Shown here piece by piece: positions 52,016 through 62,281 of a stretch of DNA of 64,000 bases. The notes below the pieces were generated by a model. It saw only the letters and a program-made list of their open reading frames with translations. It ran no database searches and was not told the origin of the DNA. Source of the DNA: Beutenbergia cavernae DSM 12333 (GTDB taxonomy: Bacteria > Actinomycetota > Actinomycetes > Actinomycetales > Beutenbergiaceae); contig NC_012669.1 in NCBI RefSeq assembly GCF_000023105.1, forward strand, positions 3,969,025 through 4,033,024, in the 5' to 3' direction. Position 1 is the stretch's first letter. Every line of letters begins with the position of its first letter. Position numbers and translations under genes: made by a program.

Positions 52016-55000
52016 GTGACCGACCCGCAACTGCGCGCGCTGCTGACCGACCCTCCGACCCGCTTCGGCCCCACCCCGCTGTGGTGGTGGTCCGGCGAAC
52101 GCGTCACGCGCGAGCGCCTCACGTGGCAGCTGGACCGCCTGCGGGAGGGCGGCGTGCACGACGTCGTCGTCATCAACCTCGCGCCCGCCGGACCGGTGTT
52201 CGGCGCGACACCGGACGCCCCCGCCTGGTTCAGCGACGCGTGGTGGGAGCTGTTCCAGCATGTGTGCGACGAGGCCGGCACGCACGACATGCGCGTCTGG
52301 TTCTACGACCAGATCGGGTTCTCCGGAGCGAACGTCCAGGGGCGCGTCACGCTCGACCACCCGTGGGCGGCGGGGCGGCAGCTGCACGCCGCGACGCGGC
52401 GGCTGACCGACGGCGTCGTCCCGCTGCTGCCGGGCGAGGAGCTGCTCGCCGTGTTCGACGAGACGTGGCGTGAGCGGATCCGGGCCGACGACGGCGCGGT
52501 GGGCGGGCGCCGGGCCCGGGACGGCGAGACCGTGCGGGCGGTGGTCACGGCGCCGACGGCGTTCGACTACCTCTCGCCCGACGCCGTCGCCGTGCTCCTC
52601 GACCAGGTGCACGGCGAGTTCGACCGCCGCGTCCCCGAGCACCTCGGCAGCGTCATCGTGGGGAGCTTCCAGGACGAGCTGTCGGCGATGGGCACGTGGA
52701 CGCCCCGGTTCGCCGAGGAGTTCCGAGCGCTCGCGGGCTACGACCTGCTCGACCACCTGCCCGCGCTGTTCACGGGCACGGACCGGAGGGCGCGCGGGGT
52801 GCGGGCCGACTACCAGCGTGTGCGCGCCCGGCTCGCGGAGGACGCGTTCTTCCGGCCGCTCGCGGCCTGGCACACGGAGCGGGGCATGGTGGTCGGGGCG
52901 GACCAGAGCCATCCGGCTCGCGCCGGGTACCCGGCGCAGTCGGTGCAGATCTACGGCGACTACGCCCGCACCCACCGCTGGTTCGGCGCCATCGGCAGCG
53001 ACCACGAGGGCGACGCCAAGGTGCACAGCTCGCTGGCGCACCTGTACGGGCACGAGCGGGTGTGGATCGAGGCGTTCCACTCCAGCGGCTGGGGCGCGAC
53101 GCTCGAGGAGACGTACGACTGGCTGCTGCCGTACCTGCGCGCCGGGGCCAACCTCTACAACCCGCACGCCACGTACTACTCCACGGTCGGCGGCTGGTTC
53201 GAGTGGGCGGCGCCGGCCACGGACTGGCGGCAGCCGTACTGGCCGCACTACGCGGCGTTCGCGCGGGCGGTCGCCCGGATCGCGGCCGCGATGTCCTGGG
53301 GCACGTTCAGCGCGCACGTCGCCCTGCTCGACCCGACCGCCACCGCCCAGGCCGTGCTGCCGGTCGACCTCTCGATCGACCATGCCGGGCGCCGTCCGTT
53401 CACCGGCGCCGAGGCCGACGCGCAGGAGGCGCAGCGCCTCTACCTGGAGCTGCGGGGCGTCACGGACTGGTGGGCGCCACGCACCGGCACCCTCGACGAC
53501 GCCGGCGTGGCGTTCGACGTGATCGACGACGACTCCCTCCAGCGCGCGTCCTCCTCCTCGCCCGGCGTCCTCGCGATCCGCGAGCAGCGCTACGACACGG
53601 TGCTCCTGCCGGGGACCCGGACCCTCGAGACGGGCACGGCCGAGGCCCTCGTCCGCCTGCTCGACGACGGCGGCCGCGTCGTCGTCGTCGGCCCGGCGCC
53701 GCAGGAGGCGGCCGGGCTGCGCGGGGCGGACGACGTCGTCGCGCGCCTGGCTGCACACCCGCGTCTCGAGAGGGCGCCCGACGCCGGGACGGCGGCGCGC
53801 CTCGTGTCCGGTCAGGGCGACTACGCGACGGCGGACGTGCCGGTGCTCGTGCGCCGGAGCGGGGTCAGCGCCGCCGCGCTCGTGACCACGGCCAGCCCGC
53901 GGGCGTCGGACGTGCTCGGGCGGGGGGCCGACGCGTACCGCGCCGCGGACGTGACGTTCGACCGCGCGCGCTACGCCGCCGAGGTCGAGCTGCGCGTGGC
54001 CGCCGCCGTCGCGGACGTGGAGGTGTGGGATCCGGCAACCGGGGAGTCCTGGCCGGCCGACGCCGTCACGAGGGCCGGCGGCGCCACGATCCGCGTGCGC
54101 ACGGGCGGGGCCCCGGCTCTCGTCGTGACGTGGAGCGAGGCGGGCGCCGCTGCTCCCGTCGGCGCGCGGGCCGACGACGCCGCGGGCAGACCGCCGCTCG
54201 CGACACGGGACGGCGCCGCCGTCGTCGATGTGAGTTACGGCTGGACCGGCACCCTCGAGCCGATGCCGGACGACCGGTGGGGAGACCTCGGCCGCCCCAC
54301 CGGAGCCCGCCGGGACGAGGTCGAGGTGTGGGACCTGGAGGTGGACGAGGGCGGGACCTGGGCCCCGTTCCGTGCGACGTTCGGCGAGACCGTCCGCGTC
54401 CGGACCCTCCCGGCGGACGCCGCTGACGACGTCGCACTCGACGCCGCGGCGTGCTCCGCCGTCGTCGGCGGCGTGCGCCCGCTGGCGGACGAGTCGTGGG
54501 CCCGCGTCACGTACTCCGCGAGCCGCGGGCGCTCCCGCGACACGACGAGCCCTCTCGGCGGCAAGGGCCGGGTGCTGAGCGAGTTCCTCGCCGTCACCCC
54601 GCCGGACGACGGCGAGCGCGTCGCCGTCCGCGTCGTGGTGCGGACCGACCACCGGGGACCGGCCGACCTCGTGCTCCTCAGCAGCGCCCCGAAGCGCGTC
54701 TGGTGGAACGGCGTCGAGCAGGCCGTCGACGACGCGTACGCGGCGGTCGCGCGCGTCGAGACGACGCACGAGGTCAACGTGCTCGAGTACCACCTCGGGC
54801 GCTCGCGCACCCGGCGCTCGAGCCTCGGGGAGCCGGTGCTCGGCTCCGGCTTCGGGCTCGGGGCACCCGGCACGTGGGACGGTCGACCGGAGTACCTGTC
54901 GCCCGCGCTCGTCGCAGGTGCTCCGAGCGGCGGGGCCGTCCGCTTCCGAGGGCGGCTGCACCTGGCGTCGGATGCGGAGTCGGCGCGCCTGGTCGTCGGG

Positions 55001-56080
55001 GCGACGACGGCGGCCCGCATCCGGCTCGACGGCCGCACCGTCGCCCGGCAGGAACGCGTCGAGTACTACGCGGACCACGACGAGAAGGTCCCGATGTTCT
55101 TCGGGCACGACCTGCCGGGCCTCGCCGCCGGCGACCACGTGCTCGAGCTGCTCCTGGAGCACGGCACGTGCGACGACGTCGTGTACGCCGACCTGGTGGC
55201 GTTCGGCCCGGGCGGGGCGTCGGTGCTCGCGAGCGACGGCACCTGGAGCGTCACGATCGACGACGTCGAGGTCGGAGCCCGCGTCCGAGGCGACCAGTGG
55301 ACGGACGTCGACGCGGCGCACGCCGCCCGCCGCGCGCACCCCCTGCCGCGCACGGACTGGCTGCTCGGACCGCCCGAGATCGGCGCCCCGGCGCTCGCCG
55401 TCTCGGTCTCCGACGCCGCGACGCCGCTCGGCCGCCGATTCCGCGTGCGGCTCCCGGCGGGGACCGTGCGTGTCGCGCTGCCCGTCGACGGCGTGCGTCG
55501 CGCCACCGTGGACGGTCACGAGCTGGAGGTCGTCGACGGCGTCGTCCGCCTCGACCCCCTGCCCGAGCCGACGTCGATGCTGCTCGAGACCGGACCCTCG
55601 CCCGTCGGGGCGGGCTCCCTCTGGCGGGGACCGGCTCGCATCCGGACCACGACCGCGCCGCTCCCGCTCGGGGACTGGCGGGACCTGGGGCTCGCCTCCT
55701 GGAGCGGCGGCGTCACCTACCGCAGGAGCGTGGCGCCGCCGCCGGGCACTCCCTGGGTGCTCGATCTCGGGCACGTGCGCGGCGCCGTGCGGGTGAGCGT
55801 CGAGGGGGAGGTCGTGGCCGAGGCGTTCTGCGCTCCGTTCCGCTTCCCGATGGCCCCGGTCGCCGGGTCCGTGGAGGTGGCCGTCCGCGTGGTGAACACG
55901 CTCGGGCCGCATCTCCACGCGTCGACGGCGTCGGCGTGGACCTTCCCCAGCCAGCTGTCCTCCGGCCTGTTCGGCCCCGTGACGATCGCGGCGGCGGGCG
56001 ACGACGTCCGAACGGCACGATCCGCCCACCTCGTGGACGCATCACCCACCCGTCCCGCCTCACGCGTCGGGCAACCTTGA
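52016..56080 (+). CDS. GH106-like glycoside hydrolase (putative alpha-L-rhamnosidase)
   Basis: Very large protein of 1354 residues without signal peptide, hence cytoplasmic. GTG at 52016 has AGGGA 5 nt upstream. The N-terminal third is an (alpha/beta)8-like domain with TPLWWWSGERVTRERLTWQLDR, RVWFYDQIGFSGANVQG, VIVGSFQDELSAMGTW, GADQSHPARAGYPAQSVQIYGD and WIEAFHSSGWGATLEET; the rest is beta-sandwich and galactose-binding-like domains (for example WRGPARIRTTTAPLPLGDW). This matches proteins of the GH106 alpha-L-rhamnosidase family in length and motif layout. The Asp/Glu in FQDELSAMG are candidate active-site residues (not assigned with certainty). Same operon as the isomerase and importer. The stop is 32 nt before the next start. 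Confidence 0.68.
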   Translation: MTDPQLRALLTDPPTRFGPTPLWWWSGERVTRERLTWQLDRLREGGVHDVVVINLAPAGPVFGATPDAPAWFSDAWWELFQHVCDEAGTHDMRVWFYDQIGFSGANVQGRVTLDHPWAAGRQLHAATRRLTDGVVPLLPGEELLAVFDETWRERIRADDGAVGGRRARDGETVRAVVTAPTAFDYLSPDAVAVLLDQVHGEFDRRVPEHLGSVIVGSFQDELSAMGTWTPRFAEEFRALAGYDLLDHLPALFTGTDRRARGVRADYQRVRARLAEDAFFRPLAAWHTERGMVVGADQSHPARAGYPAQSVQIYGDYARTHRWFGAIGSDHEGDAKVHSSLAHLYGHERVWIEAFHSSGWGATLEETYDWLLPYLRAGANLYNPHATYYSTVGGWFEWAAPATDWRQPYWPHYAAFARAVARIAAAMSWGTFSAHVALLDPTATAQAVLPVDLSIDHAGRRPFTGAEADAQEAQRLYLELRGVTDWWAPRTGTLDDAGVAFDVIDDDSLQRASSSSPGVLAIREQRYDTVLLPGTRTLETGTAEALVRLLDDGGRVVVVGPAPQEAAGLRGADDVVARLAAHPRLERAPDAGTAARLVSGQGDYATADVPVLVRRSGVSAAALVTTASPRASDVLGRGADAYRAADVTFDRARYAAEVELRVAAAVADVEVWDPATGESWPADAVTRAGGATIRVRTGGAPALVVTWSEAGAAAPVGARADDAAGRPPLATRDGAAVVDVSYGWTGTLEPMPDDRWGDLGRPTGARRDEVEVWDLEVDEGGTWAPFRATFGETVRVRTLPADAADDVALDAAACSAVVGGVRPLADESWARVTYSASRGRSRDTTSPLGGKGRVLSEFLAVTPPDDGERVAVRVVVRTDHRGPADLVLLSSAPKRVWWNGVEQAVDDAYAAVARVETTHEVNVLEYHLGRSRTRRSSLGEPVLGSGFGLGAPGTWDGRPEYLSPALVAGAPSGGAVRFRGRLHLASDAESARLVVGATTAARIRLDGRTVARQERVEYYADHDEKVPMFFGHDLPGLAAGDHVLELLLEHGTCDDVVYADLVAFGPGGASVLASDGTWSVTIDDVEVGARVRGDQWTDVDAAHAARRAHPLPRTDWLLGPPEIGAPALAVSVSDAATPLGRRFRVRLPAGTVRVALPVDGVRRATVDGHELEVVDGVVRLDPLPEPTSMLLETGPSPVGAGSLWRGPARIRTTTAPLPLGDWRDLGLASWSGGVTYRRSVAPPPGTPWVLDLGHVRGAVRVSVEGEVVAEAFCAPFRFPMAPVAGSVEVAVRVVNTLGPHLHASTASAWTFPSQLSSGLFGPVTIAAAGDDVRTARSAHLVDASPTRPASRVGQP

Positions 56081-56112
56081 CCGGGTCCGCGACCCCCAGG
56101 ATCGTCCCGGGC

Positions 56113-57756
56113 ATGAGCAGCCACGAGAGCAAACCGACGTCGTCGCACGGCGGACTCACCCGCCGCACCGCCCTCACGCTCGGCGCCGTCACGGCGCTCG
56201 CGGGCGTCACGGCCACGGCCGCCCAGGCCGCACCGGCGCCGTCCCGCCGTCCCCTCTTCGACGTCCGCGACTTCGGCGCCGTGGGCGACGGCGTCGTCGA
56301 CGACACCGACGCCTTCAACCGCGCTCTCGACGCCGTCGAGGCGAACGGCGGCGGCACCGTGTACTTCCCGCCCGGCACTTACCCCGTCTCCGGGAACGAG
56401 CCGGCCATCATGCGCGACAACCTGGACATCGTGGGCGAGGACGCCACGATCCTCAAGGCGGTGCGCAACGGCTCGACGTTCATCTCGCTCTCCCGCGGCC
56501 GCACGGGGTACGGCTCCGGGGTCCGCAACCTGCGGGTCCGGGGGCTGCGCTTCCTCGGTTCCTACGCCGGGGTGCGGCTGCAGTGCCCGTTCGCGCTGCA
56601 CCACGCGTCGAACGTCGTCATCGAGGACTGCGTGTTCGAGCAGGTGCAGGGCTCCCGGCACTGCGTGGACCTCGGCGGCTGCGAGGACGTCGTGATCCGG
56701 CGCTGCACGTGGCTGGGGTTCTACAACAACGAGGGGCCCGCCTACGCGGGTGCCGAGTGCATCCAGGTGGACTACAGCTACTCCGGCGCCCTCTCCTACA
56801 CGGACTCGCCGGGATCCCACGACGGGCTGCTGTCGCGCCGGATCACGGTGGAGGACTGTGAGTTCCTCCCGCTGGTGGCCGACGGCGTGACGTACCCGTG
56901 CCCGAACCCGCTCGGTATCCACGGGGTGAAGGAGGACGCGCAGTACTCCGACATCGTGTTCCGCCGGAACCTCGTGCTCGATCCGGGCGAGGGGCCGGCG
57001 GCGGCGTGGCCGGACGACCCGACGAAGGAAGCCACCGCCTACGCGCGCGGCGTCGTGCACCTGCCCACCACCCGCCGGGTCCGCATCGAGGGCAACACGT
57101 TCCGGCAGACCACGGGCCGCGTGACCCGGGCGCTCTCGTTCGGGGCGGCGTCGTACGTGATCACGACCGGTTCCGACCCCAACACGTTCCCACCCACGAA
57201 GACGGTGCTGGCGTCGCCCGTCGGGTGCGACGACATCCGGATCACCAACAACGTGTTCGAGGGCTTCGCCCCTGGGCACGCTGACGCACCGGCACAGGAG
57301 GCCGTGTGGTTCCACGGCCTGCCGAACGGCGGCGAGATCCGCGACGTCGTCGTGTCGGGCAACACGTTCCGCGACCTCGACGCCGGCGGGATCCCCACGG
57401 CACCCGCGATCTCGGCGACGCACGCCACGGGGCTGCGTGTCGAGAACAACGCGTTCTCCTCCGCCAGCCGCGCGATCTGGACCGCGGAGACGACGTCGGA
57501 CGTGCGGATCCGCGGCAACAGGGTCGTCGGCGCGACGGGCGCCACCGGTGCGGACCCGGCCGTCGCCGTGCACTCCACGGGCTACTCGGTCATGCACAAC
57601 GACCTCGACGGCGGCTCGCCGCGCCCCGGCGTCGCCATCGAGATCGGCGCCGGCACGCACGGCCGCGTGATGCACAACGCGGTCAGCGACTACGACGTCG
57701 TCGTAGTCGCTCCCGACCCGCTCCCCCACGACGTGGTCGTCCGGCACAACGGCTGA
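56113..57756 (+). CDS. Tat-exported pectate-lyase-like beta-helix protein
   Basis: Secreted protein of 547 residues. Tat signal with RR at 17-18 (GLTRRTALTLGAV, Ala-rich core, cut near ATAAQA). From residue 50 a right-handed beta-helix of the pectate-lyase superfamily: FDVRDFGAVGDGVVDDTDAFNRALD is the hallmark opening, followed by many short repeats (NVVIEDCVFEQVQGSRHCVDLGG, RITVEDCEFLPL, VVVSGNTFRDLD, VRIRGNRVVG). Whether it is a GH28-type rhamnogalacturonase or a lyase cannot be decided. It is the only exported enzyme-like gene in this locus, so it may attack the pectic polymer outside, releasing rhamnosyl oligosaccharides for the importers. Confidence 0.8.
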   Translation: MSSHESKPTSSHGGLTRRTALTLGAVTALAGVTATAAQAAPAPSRRPLFDVRDFGAVGDGVVDDTDAFNRALDAVEANGGGTVYFPPGTYPVSGNEPAIMRDNLDIVGEDATILKAVRNGSTFISLSRGRTGYGSGVRNLRVRGLRFLGSYAGVRLQCPFALHHASNVVIEDCVFEQVQGSRHCVDLGGCEDVVIRRCTWLGFYNNEGPAYAGAECIQVDYSYSGALSYTDSPGSHDGLLSRRITVEDCEFLPLVADGVTYPCPNPLGIHGVKEDAQYSDIVFRRNLVLDPGEGPAAAWPDDPTKEATAYARGVVHLPTTRRVRIEGNTFRQTTGRVTRALSFGAASYVITTGSDPNTFPPTKTVLASPVGCDDIRITNNVFEGFAPGHADAPAQEAVWFHGLPNGGEIRDVVVSGNTFRDLDAGGIPTAPAISATHATGLRVENNAFSSASRAIWTAETTSDVRIRGNRVVGATGATGADPAVAVHSTGYSVMHNDLDGGSPRPGVAIEIGAGTHGRVMHNAVSDYDVVVVAPDPLPHDVVVRHNG

Positions 57757-57771
57757 GCGCAGGGCGGCGCC

Positions 57772-58737
57772 TCAGGTCTTGCCCTGCAGGCGCCGCCACT
57801 CGCTGGGCGCCATGTGGTGCCGTTTGCTGAACCACCGCGCGAAGTAGTGCGGGTCGGCGAAGCCGACCTGGCGCGAGACCTGCCGGATCGTGAACATCGA
57901 CTCCACGAGGAGCTCCTCCGCCCGCGCCATCTTCAGGTCGTGGACCCACGACAGCGGGGAGGCGCCGAGGTGCTGCCGGAACAGTCGTCCCAGCGTCGAC
58001 GGGCTGACGTCGGCGGCGCTGCAGAGGTCCTCGATCGTGACCGACAGGTACAGGTGTCCACGCGCCCACGCCATGGCGCGGCGTAGCCGTGGCGGGAGGC
58101 TCGGGTCCTCGTGCGGCTGGCGCGAGGAGGCTCCGCGGTTCAGCTCGGACACGAGCAGCGCGCCGAGGTGGAGCGCGATCGTGGGGGTCGCGTGGCCACC
58201 GGTCCACGTGTGGGCGATGTAGTCCAGCAGCATCGCGAGGCCGGGACGTTCCTCCGCGTCCGTGAGGAACGGTTCGTCCGGCACCCCGAGCGGGGCGTCG
58301 GACCGCCACTCCACGCCGGCGAGCGGCTCGTCCGGACGGTGCGGGACGCACAGCTCCAGGTCGTGGTCGAGCCGGTGGCGGACGATGAGGTGGGCGCTGT
58401 TGATGACGAGCGGGTCGCGCCGGCTCGGCAGGTACGCGACGCGGTGGCCCCACGGCATGCCGACGATCACCTTCGGGTGCAGCTCGAGCTCCGTGCCGTT
58501 CACCCGCACGGCGCCGCTGCCGGCGACGACGCAGAAGAACATCCGGGACTCCACGCGCGGGAACCAGAGCTGCTCGGAGTACGTGAGCCTGGTCCGGGCC
58601 GCGTACACCACGACCGGGGCCGTGGCGTGCTGCGCCCGGGGCGCTTCCGCGCGGGACGGCCGGGGCAGCACGATGCTCGCTCGCGCATGCGTGATGTCCG
58701 GGGGCGGCGTCCGGAGCCGGAGCCCGGTCGTGGACAT
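57772..58737 (-). CDS. AraC family transcriptional regulator
   Basis: Regulator of 321 residues; ATG at 58737 with AAGGG at good spacing. The N-terminal cupin-like sensor (SGAVRVNGTELELHPKVIVGMPWGHRVAYLP) is followed by two C-terminal helix-turn-helices (VTIEDLCSAADVSPSTLGRLFRQHLGASPLSW and FTIRQVSRQVGFADPHYFARWFSKRHHMAPSEWRR). Sits 53 nt downstream of the GH78 gene on the same strand and converges with the beta-helix gene. It probably senses a rhamnose-related sugar and controls one or both arms of the locus (inference). Confidence 0.9.
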   Translation of the reverse strand: MSTTGLRLRTPPPDITHARASIVLPRPSRAEAPRAQHATAPVVVYAARTRLTYSEQLWFPRVESRMFFCVVAGSGAVRVNGTELELHPKVIVGMPWGHRVAYLPSRRDPLVINSAHLIVRHRLDHDLELCVPHRPDEPLAGVEWRSDAPLGVPDEPFLTDAEERPGLAMLLDYIAHTWTGGHATPTIALHLGALLVSELNRGASSRQPHEDPSLPPRLRRAMAWARGHLYLSVTIEDLCSAADVSPSTLGRLFRQHLGASPLSWVHDLKMARAEELLVESMFTIRQVSRQVGFADPHYFARWFSKRHHMAPSEWRRLQGKT

Positions 58738-58790
58738 CTGCGCACCCTTCTCCCCGGGCCGGACCGACGGTGGCCAGACCCCCAGCGCGC

Positions 58791-61433
58791 TCATCGTAGG
58801 AGCGTGCCCTCCTTCGGGGTCCGGGCGGCGTCGCGCCCGAGGACGGGGACGAACCGGACGTCGAACTCGTGGTGTCCCGGCCCGACCTGCTCGGCAGGGC
58901 CGTCGCTCGGCAGGGCGACCGTCGCCGTCGTCCCGGCCGGGACGGTGACGTCGCACACGAACCGGTCGCCGTCGATCCGCCACGCGACGCCCGCCTCGCC
59001 GTACGGCGTCTGCACCCGCGCCGACGCGTGGGTGAGCTGCCCGGTCGCGAGCGGACGCACCTCGATCTCCCGGTATCCCGGCGCCGCGGGGGCGAGGCCG
59101 GCGACGGACCGGTACAGCCAGTCGGCGACCGCCCCGTACGCGTAGTGGTTGAACGACGTCATCTCGCCCGGGTTGATCGAGCCGTCCGGCAGCATCGAGT
59201 CCCACCGTTCCCAGATGGTCGTCGCGCCCATCGACACGGAGTACAGCCACGACGGGTTCGTCCGCGTGAGCAGCATCGAGTGCGCGAGGTCCGGGTATCC
59301 GGCCAGGCACAGGGCGTCGAGGATCACCGGGGTTCCGAGGAAGCCCGTGCTCACGTGGAACGCCGCCTCGCGCACCAGCTCCGCCAGCCGGTCACCGGCG
59401 CCCGAGCGCTGCTCGTCGGTGGCGAACAGGTCCCACGTGATCGCCAGCGCGTAGACGGTCTGGCAGTCGCTGTGCACGCGGCCGTCGTCGCTCACGTAGG
59501 CCGCTCTGAAGGCGGCAGCCACGTCGGCGGCGAGCGTCTCGTACGTCGCGGCGTCGTCGTCCCGGCCCAGCACCCGTGCGGTGCGCGCGAGCAGGTCGGC
59601 CGAGCGGTGGAAGTACGCCGTGGCGACGACGGCGGGGTCCGCCTGCGCGTCCGCCGGCCGGTCCGGCGGAGCGGTCGGGTCGAGCCAGTCGCCGAACTGG
59701 AAGCCGGTGTCCCACAGCAGCGAGGGTCCGGCGAGCGCACGCTGCTTCTCGACCCAGGCGCGCATCGAGTCGTACTGGCGCTCCAGCACACCCGTGTCGC
59801 CGTAGCGCTCGTACAGCGTCCACGGCACGACAGTGGCGGCGTCGGCCCAGCCGCAGGCGGCGTCGGGCCGTTGCCTCGGCAGCTCCGTCTCGCCCTCCGA
59901 AGGCTCCTGCTCCGTCTCGTGGAGCACGTCGGGGATGACGAAGGGCACACCGCCGTCCGGGCGCTGGTCGGCGGCGAGGTCGGCGAGCCAGGAGCCGAGG
60001 AAGCCCTGCACGTCGAACAGCGTGCTCGCGGCCGGCGTGAACACCTCGATGTCGCCGGTCCAGCCGAGCCGCTCGTCGCGCTGCGGGCAGTCGGTCGGCA
60101 CGTCGACGAAGTTGCCGCGCATGCCCCACACGACGTTCTCGTGGAGCCGGTTCACGTCGGCGTCGGAGCAGGTGAACTCGCCCGTGCGGCGCAGGTCCGA
60201 GGAGACGACGACGGCGGTCAGGTCGCCGAGATCGGGTCGGGCTCCGGTGATCTCCGCGTACCGGAAGCCGTGGAACGTGTACGCCGGCTCGAGCACCTCG
60301 TCGCCCCCGGCGAGCACGTACGTGTCGATGGCGCGCGCCTTGCGCAGCGGCCGGACGCCGAGCTCACCGTTCTCCAGCACCTCCGCGTGCCGCACCGTCA
60401 CCTCGCTGCCGGCAGCGCCGTCGCGCACGCGCAGCCGCACCCAGCCCACGAGGTTCTGCCCGAAGTCCACCAGGAGCTCACCGCTGGGCGAGGTGAGGAT
60501 CTCCCGCGCGGGCAGCGTCACCACCTCCCGGACCGGCGGACCGAGCGGCGCGACGAGACGGCCGATCAGGGCGTCGTCGTCCAGGACGTCGACGGCGCCG
60601 CTCGCCCCGGCGGCGGCAGCGGCGCCGCGCGGCTCCCGCAGGTCGGTGCGCTGCCCCTGGTACAGGTCGTCGGCGAGCACCCCGGTGGGTCCCGCGCGCC
60701 ACGTGTCGTCGGTGCCGACGACGTCGACGCGGCCGTCCGTGTACGTGATCTCCAGCTGGGCGAGCAGGGCGAGCCGGTCGCCGTAGCGGTCCCGCCGGAG
60801 GTCCCACGTGAGCTCGCCGCGGTACCACCCGTTGCCGAGGACGACGGCGATCGGCACGTCCCCGTGCTGGCCCCGCAGGAGGTCAGTGACGTCGTGGGTC
60901 TGGTACCGCAGCCGCTCCTGGTACGCGGTCCAGCCCGGGGCGAGGACGTCGTCGCCGACGCGCGTGCCACCGATCCAGGCCGTGTACGTGCCGAGCGCTG
61001 TGACGTACAGGCGGGCGCTCGCGACCTCGCCGCTCGGGGCGACGTCTGTCGTGAGGACCGGGGCGCCGTCGTCGAGACCGCCCAGATCGCGCGGACTGAT
61101 GAAACGCGCCGACCAGTCGGCGTCGTCGAGCAGCCCCGCCTCGACGACGAGCGGCGCGCTCCACGGCGACCACGCGCCGCCGACCTCCGCCCGGACGCGC
61201 AGCTCGAGCCGCTCGCGCGAGGCCAGCGGCTCGAACGGCCACGGCACGAGCACGCTCTCCGGCGACGACGCCGCGTGCGTCACGCTCGCCCCGCTCGGCC
61301 GGCGCGCCTCGAGCTCGTAGGCGGTCTGCGTGCCCTCGCCGGCGCCCGTCAGGGTCCAGGACAGGCGCGGGGCCGCGACACCGGTCCCCAGCTCGGGGTG
61401 GCCGTACTCCGCGACGAAACGGTCGATCTGCAT
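58791..61433 (-). CDS. GH78 alpha-L-rhamnosidase
   Basis: Protein of 880 residues without a signal peptide, so probably cytoplasmic. ATG at 61433 has GAGGAG 10 nt upstream. Layout: N-terminal Fn3/beta-sandwich domains, a jelly-roll domain (WIGGTRVGDDVLAPGWTAYQERLRYQTHDVTDLL), the (alpha/alpha)6 catalytic domain with DCPQRDERLGWTGD at 448-461 (Asp/Arg/Asp/Glu of the active site) and TTIWERWDS with the second catalytic Glu, and a C-terminal beta-sandwich. It releases terminal L-rhamnose from imported oligosaccharides. Lies between the second importer and the AraC gene in one string of minus-strand genes. Confidence 0.93.
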   Translation of the reverse strand: MQIDRFVAEYGHPELGTGVAAPRLSWTLTGAGEGTQTAYELEARRPSGASVTHAASSPESVLVPWPFEPLASRERLELRVRAEVGGAWSPWSAPLVVEAGLLDDADWSARFISPRDLGGLDDGAPVLTTDVAPSGEVASARLYVTALGTYTAWIGGTRVGDDVLAPGWTAYQERLRYQTHDVTDLLRGQHGDVPIAVVLGNGWYRGELTWDLRRDRYGDRLALLAQLEITYTDGRVDVVGTDDTWRAGPTGVLADDLYQGQRTDLREPRGAAAAAGASGAVDVLDDDALIGRLVAPLGPPVREVVTLPAREILTSPSGELLVDFGQNLVGWVRLRVRDGAAGSEVTVRHAEVLENGELGVRPLRKARAIDTYVLAGGDEVLEPAYTFHGFRYAEITGARPDLGDLTAVVVSSDLRRTGEFTCSDADVNRLHENVVWGMRGNFVDVPTDCPQRDERLGWTGDIEVFTPAASTLFDVQGFLGSWLADLAADQRPDGGVPFVIPDVLHETEQEPSEGETELPRQRPDAACGWADAATVVPWTLYERYGDTGVLERQYDSMRAWVEKQRALAGPSLLWDTGFQFGDWLDPTAPPDRPADAQADPAVVATAYFHRSADLLARTARVLGRDDDAATYETLAADVAAAFRAAYVSDDGRVHSDCQTVYALAITWDLFATDEQRSGAGDRLAELVREAAFHVSTGFLGTPVILDALCLAGYPDLAHSMLLTRTNPSWLYSVSMGATTIWERWDSMLPDGSINPGEMTSFNHYAYGAVADWLYRSVAGLAPAAPGYREIEVRPLATGQLTHASARVQTPYGEAGVAWRIDGDRFVCDVTVPAGTTATVALPSDGPAEQVGPGHHEFDVRFVPVLGRDAARTPKEGTLLR

Positions 61434-61453
61434 GCTGTGAGCACTCCTCGGGT

Positions 61454-62281
61454 TCAGCCTTTGACGGAGCCGGACGTCATGCCGGCGACGATCTGACGGT
61501 TGAAGAACAGGAACATGACGAGCGGCGGGATCGTGATGAGCAGGATGTTCATCGCGAGCAGGTTCCACTGCGTCTCGAACTGGCTCTGGAAGTTGTAGAG
61601 GGTGAGCTGGACGGTGGCGTTCTCGTCGCCCGGCAGGAAGTACAGCGGGTGGACGAAGTCGTTGAACACCGCCACGGACTGCACGACGATCACCGTGACC
61701 GTGACCGGCTTCAGCAGAGGCAGGATCACCTGGAAGAACACCCGGAGGCCGGATGCGCCGTCGATGATCGCCGCCTCGTCCAGCTCTCGCGGCACCGTCG
61801 AGATGAACGCCCGGAACAGCAGCACGGAGAACGCCAGCCCGAACGCGATCTCCACGAAGATCAGCCCCGGCAGCGTCTTGAAGAGACCGACGGTCTGCAG
61901 CACCCAGATCGTCGGCACGACGGCGGGAGGGACGATGAGGCCGAGCAGCACGAGGAAGCTGACGAGCGGGTTGATCCGGGAGGCGCGGCGCTGCAGGACG
62001 AAGCCGACCATCGCGGCCATGACGACCATGGCGGTGACGCTGGCGACGGTGAGGATGGTGCTGTTCACGAACGCCGTGATGAGCATGTAGTCGCGCGCCT
62101 CGACGACGTCCTGCAGGTTCTCGATCAGGTGGATCGACGACGGCCACGTGAACTGCAGCTGGGACGCCTCCTGCCGGTCCTTGAGCGACGTGACGACGAT
62201 GAACGCGAACGGGACCAGGAACAGCACGGCCGCCACGATCAGCGAGGCCACGCCGCCGACCCACCGCCCGGTGCGGGTCAT
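61454..62281 (-). CDS. Sugar ABC transporter permease (MalG type), copy 2
   Basis: Permease of 275 residues; ATG overlaps the previous permease stop (ATGA). Six spans, EAA loop DEAAIIDGASGLRVFFQVILPLL, C-terminal RQIVAGMTSGSVKG. Clear paralogue of the 49672-50520 product. It ends 20 nt before the GH78 gene, which shares its transcript. Confidence 0.93.
   Translation of the reverse strand: MTRTGRWVGGVASLIVAAVLFLVPFAFIVVTSLKDRQEASQLQFTWPSSIHLIENLQDVVEARDYMLITAFVNSTILTVASVTAMVVMAAMVGFVLQRRASRINPLVSFLVLLGLIVPPAVVPTIWVLQTVGLFKTLPGLIFVEIAFGLAFSVLLFRAFISTVPRELDEAAIIDGASGLRVFFQVILPLLKPVTVTVIVVQSVAVFNDFVHPLYFLPGDENATVQLTLYNFQSQFETQWNLLAMNILLITIPPLVMFLFFNRQIVAGMTSGSVKG

Noticed and set aside
51734..56029. 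Very long open frame (1431 codons) on the minus strand opposite the GH106-like gene
   Set aside because: Composition is Arg/Gly/His/Val-rich as expected of the antisense of GC-rich codons; no motifs or start signals, while the + frame has recognisable family motifs.
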